Shown here: piece by piece, positions 1 to 6,523 of the stretch | Layout: every line of letters begins with the position of its first letter | Numbering within the stretch: position 1 is the first letter of the stretch | Assembly (NCBI GenBank): GCA_964540295.1 | Contig: CAZIMT010000133.1 | Location: forward strand, 1-9,309 | Direction of reading: 5' to 3' | From: CAZCPB01 sp964540295 | GTDB taxonomy: Bacteria; Planctomycetota; Phycisphaerae; Phycisphaerales; UBA1924 | DNA: 9,309 nt | Notes under the pieces: model-generated | What the model was told of the DNA's origin: nothing | Database searches by the model: none | What the model saw: the letters and a program-made list of their open reading frames with translations, nothing else | Program-made: the position numbers and the translations under genes

Positions 1-1
1 G

Positions 2-337
2 GCGTGGATCAACACCTCAACCTTGTTCGTGCGCCAGAACATTCTCGCTTTCCTGCTCACCGGCAAGAAGCCGGTCGGGTACGACGCCACAGCGGACACG
101 CAGAAATACGACCCCATGCCGCTGCTGGCCGAGCTCGAAAAGGCGGACCCCGGCGCCAACAGCGATCCGTCGCGCGTCACAGAGTATCTGCTGCGCCTCA
201 CGACCGGCTCGGCCCCCGCCTCGGCCCGCGATCCGCTCGTCTCGTTTGTCAACGAGCGCGGCGGGCACATCACGCCCGACCTCGTCACCGCGCTGCTCCT
301 GCTTATCACAGCCACGCCCGAGTACCAGCTCTGCTAG
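2..337 (+). CDS. DUF1800 family protein, C-terminal fragment (5' end outside window)
   Basis: This is an open frame entering from the left edge, with no start codon that must be the true one, and it ends at TAG 335-337. About 111 residues are visible. They read AWINTSTLFVRQNILAFLLTG near the edge and finish with LLLLITATPEYQLC. A terminal hydrophobic helix followed by 'PEYQLC' or similar is typical of the end of DUF1800 proteins. Those proteins are of unknown biochemical role and are usually encoded directly upstream of a DUF1501 gene, as here: the next gene starts 89 bases downstream on the same strand. Seen: the C-terminal sequence and the gene order. Inferred: family membership, since the larger N-terminal part cannot be checked. 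An in-frame TTG at 23 is unlikely to be the real start. Confidence 0.8.
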   Translation, partial: AWINTSTLFVRQNILAFLLTGKKPVGYDATADTQKYDPMPLLAELEKADPGANSDPSRVTEYLLRLTTGSAPASARDPLVSFVNERGGHITPDLVTALLLLITATPEYQLC

Positions 338-426
338 CCAAGCGCAGCGCACTTTGCACCCACACTTCGCTCCCACGGTTCTTCAACGACCGCTGACCTG
401 TCCGACCCGCTCCAGGAGTCCTCACC

Positions 427-1767
427 ATGGCCGACCGCAACGAAACGTTCAAGAACGCCTTCACTCGCCGCGAGTTTTTACACAGCGGGCTCGTTCTCGC
501 CTCGGCCGCCGCGACCATCCCTGCGTTCTTGCAATCATCAGCGCTCGCCATGCACGAATCGATGAGAGGGCTCTCCTCGGCCGCAGGCATCCCCGAAGAC
601 CGCATCCTCGTCGTCGTCCAACTCGGCGGCGGCAACGACGGGCTCAACACCGTCGTGCCTTACGGCATGCCGCAGTACTTCAAGGCCAGACCAGGCATCG
701 CCATCAAAGAGAACGAGGCCCTCAAACTCTCCAAGGCCGACGGCGTCGGGCTCCACCCGCAGATGGGAGGGCTCAAGTCGCTCTATGACGAGGGCATGGC
801 CACCATCATCCAAGGCGTCGGATACCCCAACCCGAACCGCTCGCACTTCAAATCTATGGACATCTGGCAGACCGCCGACACCGACGCGACCGGCGACGGC
901 TGGCTCGGGCGCTACTTCGACAGCGAGTGCTGCGGGTTCGGCAAGGGCGAGAGCGGCAAGCGCGAGCAAGCCATGAAGACCGCCAGCGACGCGGGCGGCC
1001 CGCCGGGGATCGCCATCGGGCGCAGCGCACCGCTGGCGATGGAAGGCCGGCAGGTCAAGCCCGTCGCGTTCGAGTCTCCCGAACTATTCAAGTGGAGCGG
1101 CGCGGACATCCACCGCTCACTGGGCGCGCCGTACCAGCAGTTGACGCGGCGCACGGATGGCACCAATGGCGAGTCAAACGCCGCGTTCCTTATGCGCACG
1201 TCCATGGACGCGCAGATCTCCAGCGAGATGATCCGCAAGGCCGTCGAGCTCAAGCCGAGCGTGGCGTACCCCGGCGGGCAGTTGTCCAACCAGCTCTCGA
1301 TGGTGGCGTCAATGATCCGCGCCGGCCTGAAAACCCGCGTGTATTACGTCACCCACGGCAGCTTCGACACCCACGCTGGCCAGGGCGGTGCCCAAGGCCG
1401 GCACGGGCAGTTGCTCAACCAGTTCGCCGCGTCCGTGAAATCGTTCTACGACGACCTCAAGGCCCAAGGCAACGCCGAGCGTGTGCTGACGCTCTCGTTC
1501 TCCGAGTTCGGACGCCGCGTCGCGCAGAACGCCAGCCAAGGCACCGACCACGGCACAGCCGCACCAATGTTCCTGTTGGGCCCGATGGTCAAGCCGGGGG
1601 TCTTTGGCGATCACCCCTCGCTCACAGACCTCGACGACGGCGATCTGAAGTTCAAAATCGATTTCCGCAGCGTGTACGCGGGAGTTCTCAACGACTGGCT
1701 CCGGGCCGACGCGGACAAAATCCTGGACGGGTCGTTCAAGGCAGTAAAGCTGATGAAGAAGGCGTAA
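427..1767 (+). CDS. DUF1501 domain-containing protein, Tat-exported
   Basis: This is a 446-residue protein. The ATG is preceded by AGGAG at 414-418, eight bases upstream, which supports the start. The N-terminus carries a twin-arginine signal (TRREFL, residues 13-18) followed by a hydrophobic stretch and a plausible cleavage site after SALA (residue 41), so export in folded form by Tat is likely. DUF1501 motifs visible are LGGGNDGLNTVVPYG (66-80), GYPNPNRSHFKSMDIWQT (132-149), SFDTHAGQ (312-319) and SFSEFGRRVAQNASQGTDHG (357-376). The family is related to the alkaline phosphatase/sulfatase fold; the Asp, His and Asn residues in these motifs are the likely metal or catalytic positions. Its substrate is not known. 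It pairs with the DUF1800 gene upstream, a common planctomycete arrangement thought to act on the cell surface. Length is normal and nothing is broken. An 84-bp structured repeat starts five bases after the stop. Confidence 0.93.
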   Translation: MADRNETFKNAFTRREFLHSGLVLASAAATIPAFLQSSALAMHESMRGLSSAAGIPEDRILVVVQLGGGNDGLNTVVPYGMPQYFKARPGIAIKENEALKLSKADGVGLHPQMGGLKSLYDEGMATIIQGVGYPNPNRSHFKSMDIWQTADTDATGDGWLGRYFDSECCGFGKGESGKREQAMKTASDAGGPPGIAIGRSAPLAMEGRQVKPVAFESPELFKWSGADIHRSLGAPYQQLTRRTDGTNGESNAAFLMRTSMDAQISSEMIRKAVELKPSVAYPGGQLSNQLSMVASMIRAGLKTRVYYVTHGSFDTHAGQGGAQGRHGQLLNQFAASVKSFYDDLKAQGNAERVLTLSFSEFGRRVAQNASQGTDHGTAAPMFLLGPMVKPGVFGDHPSLTDLDDGDLKFKIDFRSVYAGVLNDWLRADADKILDGSFKAVKLMKKA

Positions 1768-1772
1768 TTTAC

Positions 1773-1856
1773 GGTCTGCTTTAGAACCCTTAAACTTCTA
1801 GAGAGATGAGTTTTCAACCCGCCTCTACTCCTTCTACTTCTTGGTTCTAGAACAGC
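1773..1856 (+). repeat. Structured intergenic repeat, copy A (3'-UTR/terminator-like element)
   Basis: This 84-base element begins five bases after the DUF1501 stop and ends five bases before the stop of the convergent aminotransferase gene. It aligns end to end with 6320-6404 in the same orientation, at 64 of 85 columns with one single-base gap; 16 of the 20 substitutions are transitions. It can fold: TAGAACC (1782-1788) pairs perfectly with GGTTCTA (1843-1849). An inner arm, 1802-1812, pairs imperfectly with 1816-1826 around a TTC loop, with two A.C mismatches and one G.T. TCTG (1775-1778) can also pair with CAGA (1863-1866). No U-run follows the stems, so it is not a textbook intrinsic terminator. 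Function is inferred only. Confidence 0.75.
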
Positions 1857-1861
1857 TTTGT

Positions 1862-3109
1862 TCAGAGCGCACGCTCCCGCTCAAGCTCGACCGCCAACGC
1901 CTCCGCGAGATATTCATACTGCCCGATCGAGTTGTACACCTGCGCCCCCACGCGAATCACACGCTTGGGCGGCGTACCCGTTGACCAGATCGGAACCTGA
2001 ATCCGCCAGCGTTCGAGCAACGAGTCCTGAAGCGCGTCGTGATAGTTCGTCGGCCTTCGCAAGAGCTTCGCGTGCCGCTCCGGCGTGTGCGGCGGAAGCG
2101 GGATCGTCGCGAGGCACGCGATCATCGAGTCCGGCGCGGGCGCGGCGATGCTCAGCTTGCGGCAGAGCACGTCGCGGGCCGCCAGAGTCAAGTCTCGGTT
2201 TCGTTTCATCACCGTCGGCCAGCCGCCGAGGATGATCGTCGGCATGAAACTGATCGCGTCAGGGATGGTCAGGAACGGGGTCATGTCGTTCGTACCGACA
2301 AAGTCAAACTCTGTATGAAAAGCCGGGCGGCCCGGCTTGGGCTTCTCCGCAAAGTTCGAAAGCACAAGCGGCCGGAAGTCTTTCTGCAGCTCCCCGCGAA
2401 CCCAGAGGAACGCCGAGCCCTTGGGCGCGCAGAGCCATTTGTGACAGTTGCTCGTGTAATAGCTCGGATTTAAGAGCGTGAGATTCAGAGGCAGAAAACC
2501 CACCCCGTGCGCGCCGTCGATGATCGTCCTCACGCCGCGCTTCTCTAATTCAGGAACCAGCATCTCAACTGGCATCACCAAACCGCTCGAACTCGTGACA
2601 TGACTCACGAGAGCAGCCTTGGTGCGCGGCGTGACCTTGCTCATCAACAGTTCCAAGACCTGCTCGGGGCTCGTGACAGGGAACGGGATCTCGGCCATGA
2701 CAACCTTCACCTCGCCGCGGGCGCAGACGGCCCGGAGATTGTTCAGACAGGCCGGGTACTCATGGTCGTTGGCGAGAATCTCGTCGCCGGGCTTGAGATA
2801 CCCCGTCGAGGTCATGTGGTTCAACGCCGTGGTAACAGCGAAGGTCGCGTTGGGAATCGGAACAATGTCTTCAGCCCGCGCCGACACGAAAGACCCAAGG
2901 GCGGCCCGGGCGCGGTCCATAAGGGCCCATGTGTCTTCAACGAAGAAACGGATCGTCTCGGCTTCCATGCGGTTTCGAAGGCGATTCTGAGCCTGCAGAA
3001 CCTCGGAAGGGCAGCCGCCGAAGGAGCCGTGGTTGAGGAAGCAGACGCTCGGGTCATGCTGCCAGTGAACAGCCAGCGGAGAGGGAAACGGGGGGAGACG
3101 AAGGTCCAT
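1862..3109 (-). CDS. Class V PLP-dependent aminotransferase, isopenicillin-N-epimerase-like
   Basis: This is a 415-residue cytoplasmic protein. Its start ATG (complement of 3107-3109) is preceded by AGGAG on the minus strand (complement of 3120-3124), ten bases away. Fold-type I class V features are visible. NHGSFGGCP lies near the N-terminus (26-34) and NAT (87-89) sits where the PLP phosphate is gripped. DGAHG (198-202) has Asp198 for the pyridine nitrogen, and SNCHKWLCAPKG (220-231) has Lys224 as the Schiff-base lysine. RVIRVGAQVYN (383-393) supplies the substrate-carboxylate Arg, probably Arg386. The NCHKWLCAPKG signature and the NHGSFG start are typical of the isopenicillin N epimerase (CefD)-like branch, which in most bacteria has no link to beta-lactam synthesis; cysteine desulfurase- or hercynylcysteine lyase-like chemistry is also possible. 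Nothing nearby suggests beta-lactam synthesis. It is divergent from the YeiH gene and convergent with the DUF1501 gene. The substrate is unknown. Confidence 0.9.
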   Translation of the reverse strand: MDLRLPPFPSPLAVHWQHDPSVCFLNHGSFGGCPSEVLQAQNRLRNRMEAETIRFFVEDTWALMDRARAALGSFVSARAEDIVPIPNATFAVTTALNHMTSTGYLKPGDEILANDHEYPACLNNLRAVCARGEVKVVMAEIPFPVTSPEQVLELLMSKVTPRTKAALVSHVTSSSGLVMPVEMLVPELEKRGVRTIIDGAHGVGFLPLNLTLLNPSYYTSNCHKWLCAPKGSAFLWVRGELQKDFRPLVLSNFAEKPKPGRPAFHTEFDFVGTNDMTPFLTIPDAISFMPTIILGGWPTVMKRNRDLTLAARDVLCRKLSIAAPAPDSMIACLATIPLPPHTPERHAKLLRRPTNYHDALQDSLLERWRIQVPIWSTGTPPKRVIRVGAQVYNSIGQYEYLAEALAVELERERAL

Positions 3110-3268
3110 CGCAATGGTGCTCCTGTGCGAGGTTGCGGCGGCCTCGGGGCAAACGCTTCTGCTTCAAGCGTGACGTGCGGATCATTCTCACCCGCGCGCG
3201 TCGGGTTTGTTCTCGCGAGGTCATCGCGCAGCATTCTCGTGCGGAAACCGGGCTTACAGTAGCCGCTC
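3110..3268. other. Divergent intergenic region, aminotransferase / YeiH-like transporter
   Basis: These 159 bases lie between the divergent starts and should hold promoters for both genes. Apart from the AGGAG ribosome site of the aminotransferase (complement of 3120-3124), no convincing -35/-10 pair, operator or RNA structure was seen. If the transporter really starts at GTG 3338, the region extends to 3337. Confidence 0.4.
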
Positions 3269-4348
3269 TTGACAAACTCGCCCTCGAAAACAAGTTCCGA
3301 ACCAGTTGCGAACAAGGCACCCAGAGCCGGAGCACCGGTGGCGGTGCGCCGCGCTATTTTCCTATCCGCAGCCGGGTTCTGCCTCACGCCGTGGTGCTCG
3401 CCGCCGATCGCGCTCGCGCTCGGGATCGTGCTGGCTCTGATCGGGCTGACGGCCTTCGAAGCGGAAGCGAAAAAGTACTCAAAGCTGCTGATCCAACTGT
3501 GCGTCGTCGTGCTCGGTCTGCGCATGGACCTAGGCACGGTATTGCACACCGCCAAGGACGGGCTGCTTTTCGCAGCGGTCACCATCGTCGGCACGCTCGC
3601 GCTCGGGTTCGCGGCCGGGAAAGCACTGAAACTCGGACGCGAGATCACACTGCTGATCTCGTCGGGCACCGCGATCTGCGGCGGGAGCGCAATCGCCGCC
3701 GTCGGGTCGGCCATCAACGCCTCGGGCGCGAGCATGGCCGTCGCGACGGGAACAGTTTTTTTACTCAACGCGGTCGCACTGTGGCTCTTCCCCGTGGTCG
3801 GCCAAGCGTTGCACTTGAGCCAGACCCAGTTCGGAACTTGGGCGGGCGTGGCGATCCACGACCTCTCTTCGGTCGTCGGCGCGGCCACCGCGTACAGCAA
3901 AGGCTACGACCCCGCGGCTCACGACAACATCCCTTCGGCGCTCGACACCGCCAACGTCGTCAAGCTCTCGCGCGTGCTCTGGATCCTGCCGATCACCGTG
4001 TTCGCAGCCTGGATCACGCGACGCGCGGAACAACAGGACGATCAAGAGATAAATAAGCCATCGAACACGACGCGAGCCAAAAGAGCATCCGCGCCGGTCC
4101 CGTGGTTCATCGGGCTCTTCCTCGTGACCAGCGCAGTACGGTCGATCGTGCCAGCGCTGGCCGCGTGGGAACCGCAGATCAAGCTCTTCGCCGGGGCGGG
4201 CTTCGCGCTCGCGCTCTTCCTGATCGGCAGCGGACTGTCGCGGAAGGCGATCGCGTTGGTTGGTTGGCGGGCGATGATGCTCGGGGTGCTGCTGTGGGTG
4301 TGCATCAGCATCACAGCGCTGGTCGTGGTGCGCAGCGTGATTGCCTAA
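3269..4348 (+). CDS. YeiH/UPF0324 family putative sulfate exporter (membrane transporter)
   Basis: This is a polytopic inner-membrane protein of up to 359 residues with roughly ten hydrophobic segments. Family signatures are GTAICGGSAIAA (133-144), AIHDLSSVVGAATAY (195-209), ANVVKLSRVLWILPI (228-242) and FLIGSGLSRKAI (317-328). These match the UPF0324/YeiH group, annotated as putative sulfate exporters; the transported substrate is not established for most members. A charged, Lys/Arg/Gln-rich cytoplasmic loop (about 250-275) separates the two membrane halves. The start is uncertain. The longest frame uses TTG 3269 with no ribosome site, just after an in-frame stop at 3260-3262. GTG 3338 has GGAG at 3329-3332, five bases upstream, and would remove 23 polar residues, giving 336 residues beginning just before the first membrane helix. 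The kinase gene follows 59 bases later on the same strand, so co-transcription is possible. Confidence 0.88.
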   Translation: MTNSPSKTSSEPVANKAPRAGAPVAVRRAIFLSAAGFCLTPWCSPPIALALGIVLALIGLTAFEAEAKKYSKLLIQLCVVVLGLRMDLGTVLHTAKDGLLFAAVTIVGTLALGFAAGKALKLGREITLLISSGTAICGGSAIAAVGSAINASGASMAVATGTVFLLNAVALWLFPVVGQALHLSQTQFGTWAGVAIHDLSSVVGAATAYSKGYDPAAHDNIPSALDTANVVKLSRVLWILPITVFAAWITRRAEQQDDQEINKPSNTTRAKRASAPVPWFIGLFLVTSAVRSIVPALAAWEPQIKLFAGAGFALALFLIGSGLSRKAIALVGWRAMMLGVLLWVCISITALVVVRSVIA

Positions 4349-4394
4349 GGCTCGGAACGAGCATCCACTCCCGGACGATTCGTTCGCTTTGCCG

Positions 4395-4400
4395 TACACT
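4395..4400 (+). promoter_or_regulatory. Possible -10 element of a leaderless kinase transcript
   Basis: TACACT lies seven bases before the kinase ATG at 4408, and no purine-rich ribosome site is present in the 20 bases upstream of that ATG. A -10 hexamer at this distance would place transcription initiation at or next to the start codon, giving a leaderless mRNA. No good -35 match is visible, so this is a weak call from position and sequence alone. Confidence 0.25.
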
Positions 4401-4407
4401 CCCGGCG

Positions 4408-6318
4408 ATGACCAGCATCCCTCCAAATTCCGGAGACGAACGGACCGGTCCCTCCTGGCCCGCAGCGCCCTCGGTCTCGCCGGTCGCGGTTCGCAGTGAG
4501 AACGTCAGCGACACCATCGGCAACTACAAGCTTTTGCAGCTCATCGGCGAGGGCGGGTTCGGGTACGTCTACATGGCCCAGCAGTCGCACCCCGTCCGCC
4601 GCAGGGTCGCGCTCAAGGTCATCAAGCCGGGCATGGACACCAAGCAAGTCATCGGCCGTTTCGAGGCCGAGCGACAGGCTCTGGCGATGATGGACCATCC
4701 CAACATCGCGCGAGTCTTCGACGCAGGGACGACCGACCTCGGCAGGCCGTATTTCGTCATGGAACTTGTCCGCGGCGTGCCGATCACCGAGCACTGCGAC
4801 TCGGCCAAGCTCAGCACCTCGGCCCGTCTCGAACTCTTCGTGAACATCTGCCACGCCGTGCAGCACGCTCACCACAAGGGCATCATCCACCGCGACATCA
4901 AGCCCAGCAACGTCCTCGTCACGCTGCACGACGACAAGCCCGTCGTGAAGGTCATCGACTTTGGCATCGCCAAAGCGATGAACCAGGAACTCACCGACAA
5001 GACTGTTTTTACAGGGTTCAAGCAGTTCATCGGCACGCCCGAGTACATGTCCCCCGAGCAGGCCGCCATGTCGGGGCTCGACGTAGACACACGCACCGAC
5101 ATCTACTCATTGGGCGTTCTTCTCTACGAACTGGTGTCGGGCGTGAAGCCGTTCGACAGCGAGAAAATGCGGGTCGCGGATCACGCGGAGATCCAGCGGA
5201 TCTTGCGCGATGAAGAGCCGTCGCGGCCCTCGACGCGTCTGAGCAAAGCCTCCAAAACTAAAGAAGGCTCCTCGGTCATTTCAAGCCCTGATGGCGCAGC
5301 CGTGAACCAAGCGCCGGGAACGTCTCGTGAGAAGCTCGCGTCCGCCCGCTCAGCCTCCGCGTCCGCGATCGAACAGATCGCACGCCAGCGCAGCACCGAC
5401 CTGCGCTCGCTACGCCAGCTTCTTGCTGGCGATCTCGACTGGATCGTGATGAAGGCCATGGAGAAAGACCGCACGAGGCGCTACGAAACGGCGTCGGCCT
5501 TCGGGGACGATATCGGGCGCTACCTCCGCAACGACCCGATCCAGGCTAGGCCGCCTACTACCGCGTACCGGCTACGAAAGTTCGCGAGGCGGAACCGCGT
5601 GGGGCTCGGCGCGGCCAGCGGACTGCTCAGCGCGATGCTGCTCGCGCTGGCCGCGCTCGGATACGGACTGCTCGAAGCACGGCACGAACGCGATAAAACC
5701 GCCGAACGCGAGACCGTGAGCAGGGCCGAGATCCTCTTGAGCACCATGAACGCGGTACGCTCGTACACCGCCAAAAACGTTCGACCAGCTCTGGCCGCAG
5801 ACTCGCTCGATCCCCAGCACTTCGTCAAGGAAATGGTCCCCGGCTTCGCGGCCCGCACCGTGTTCTCGAACTTCCGCGCGAGCGAGCGATACGCTGGCTT
5901 TGTCTATAAAGAAGCATCGCCTAACCCCACTCTGGCCGACGACAAGGCCGACGCGTTCGAGCAGTCGCTCGTTGACCAGTTCAAAGCCGATCCCACGCTT
6001 CAAGAACTCTCCGGAATCCGCGAACTCAACGGCACTCGGAACTACTACATCTCCAAGCCCATGGCGATCAAAGACGCCAAGTGCCTCGATTGTCACACCA
6101 CCCCCGAGACCGCGCCTCCCGAGCAGGTCGAGATCTACGGCCGTACCAGCGGATACGGGTGGCAGATGGGCGAGATCGTCGCAGCACAGACCGTGTACGT
6201 CCCCGTCTCCACGGCGTTCCGCGCCGACACCAAAGCCAGCGCGGTCGTGTTCGGCTCACTCGCCGGGTTCTTCGTGCTGCTCGGTCTCGGGAGCTTCGTG
6301 GTGCTGAGACGGGCTTGA
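4408..6318 (+). CDS. Transmembrane Ser/Thr protein kinase with C-terminal DUF3365 (Tll0287-like) c-type heme sensor
   Basis: This is a 636-residue protein from ATG 4408; the frame stays open further upstream but overlaps the transporter gene there. The N-terminal eukaryotic-type kinase domain (about 40-375) has GEGGFG (47-52), VALK with Lys70, FEAERQ with the likely alpha-C Glu88, HRDIKPSN (161-168), DFG (184-186) and GTPEYMSPEQ (209-218), so it looks catalytically complete. A Ser/Ala/Lys-rich linker (about 277-328) interrupts the C-lobe. TM1 spans about 399-423 and TM2 about 611-633. The segment between them matches the Tll0287-like/DUF3365 domain: VRSYTAKNVRPAL (450-462), ARTVFSNFR (482-490), a YKEASPNP/DKADAFE region (500-518), then CLDCH (559-563) and YGWQMGEIVAAQTVYVPVS (583-601). 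Cys559, Cys562 and His563 form a c-type heme site, so heme attachment by a periplasmic maturation system is expected. Inferred role: the external domain senses redox state or a ligand and controls the cytoplasmic kinase. The usual planctomycete C-terminal WD40 or TPR repeats are absent. Confidence 0.93.
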   Translation: MTSIPPNSGDERTGPSWPAAPSVSPVAVRSENVSDTIGNYKLLQLIGEGGFGYVYMAQQSHPVRRRVALKVIKPGMDTKQVIGRFEAERQALAMMDHPNIARVFDAGTTDLGRPYFVMELVRGVPITEHCDSAKLSTSARLELFVNICHAVQHAHHKGIIHRDIKPSNVLVTLHDDKPVVKVIDFGIAKAMNQELTDKTVFTGFKQFIGTPEYMSPEQAAMSGLDVDTRTDIYSLGVLLYELVSGVKPFDSEKMRVADHAEIQRILRDEEPSRPSTRLSKASKTKEGSSVISSPDGAAVNQAPGTSREKLASARSASASAIEQIARQRSTDLRSLRQLLAGDLDWIVMKAMEKDRTRRYETASAFGDDIGRYLRNDPIQARPPTTAYRLRKFARRNRVGLGAASGLLSAMLLALAALGYGLLEARHERDKTAERETVSRAEILLSTMNAVRSYTAKNVRPALAADSLDPQHFVKEMVPGFAARTVFSNFRASERYAGFVYKEASPNPTLADDKADAFEQSLVDQFKADPTLQELSGIRELNGTRNYYISKPMAIKDAKCLDCHTTPETAPPEQVEIYGRTSGYGWQMGEIVAAQTVYVPVSTAFRADTKASAVVFGSLAGFFVLLGLGSFVVLRRA

Positions 6319-6319
6319 C

Positions 6320-6404
6320 AGTCTGCTTCAGAATCCTCACATTTCTGAGCAGATGGGTTTTTCAACCCGTCTCCACGCCTTCGATTTCTTGGCTCTGAAA
6401 TAGC
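6320..6404 (+). repeat. Structured intergenic repeat, copy B (3'-UTR/terminator-like element)
   Basis: This 85-base element starts one base after the kinase TGA (6316-6318) and aligns along its whole length with copy A at 1773-1856. It has a clear central hairpin: AGATGGGTT (6351-6359) pairs with AACCCGTCT (6364-6372) around a TTTC loop, eight Watson-Crick pairs and one G.T. The outer arm CAGA (6329-6332) pairs with TCTG (6394-6397), where the first pair is C:G against T:A in copy A, a compensatory change. AGTCTG (6320-6325) is also perfectly complementary to CAGACT (6413-6418), just outside the aligned part, and could close the whole element. No U-tract follows. Like copy A, it sits in a convergent gap immediately behind a plus-strand stop codon. 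Confidence 0.75.
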
Positions 6405-6420
6405 CTCGAAGACAGACTCT

Positions 6421-6463
6421 TCACGCGCCACCGCGTTCCCGGGCACCCCAACGCCCCGCGTGA
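6421..6463. other. Nested inverted repeat in the convergent gap before the MFS gene
   Basis: TCACGCG (6421-6427) is the exact reverse complement of CGCGTGA (6457-6463). Inside it GCGTT (6433-6437) is the exact reverse complement of AACGC (6450-6454). The two nested stems share one axis, separated by a small asymmetric internal loop (5 and 2 bases), and enclose a 12-base loop. It may be a terminator-like hairpin for the convergent kinase and MFS genes, but no U-run is present on either strand. The rest of 6405-6523 shows nothing further. Confidence 0.4.
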
Positions 6464-6523
6464 GCTGCCACTGTTCGTTCTTTGCCTGATCTCTCAGCCG
6501 AGTTTCAAGCGCGGCTCGTAGCA

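Noticed and set aside
927..1784. Long open frame on + inside the DUF1501 gene
   Set aside because: Arg/Pro-rich composition typical of a GC-rich shadow frame, with no recognisable motif; the overlapping frame is a clear DUF1501 protein.
1862..3109. Beta-lactam biosynthesis (isopenicillin N epimerase) role for the aminotransferase
   Set aside because: The similarity is to the broad CefD-like branch of class V enzymes, and no beta-lactam pathway genes are nearby.
3269..3274. TTGACA, a perfect -35 hexamer
   Set aside because: No -10-like hexamer occurs 16-18 bases downstream, and the TTG itself may be the start codon of the transporter. Treated as chance.
2821..3900. 359-codon open frame on the minus strand across the aminotransferase start and the transporter
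   Set aside because: It runs antisense to two well-supported genes and has shadow-frame composition. No family motif is recognisable.
4102..4407. Upstream extension of the kinase reading frame
   Set aside because: The frame is open but overlaps the end of the transporter gene by about 250 bases, has Arg-rich shadow composition and shows no family similarity. ATG 4408 fits the kinase family better.
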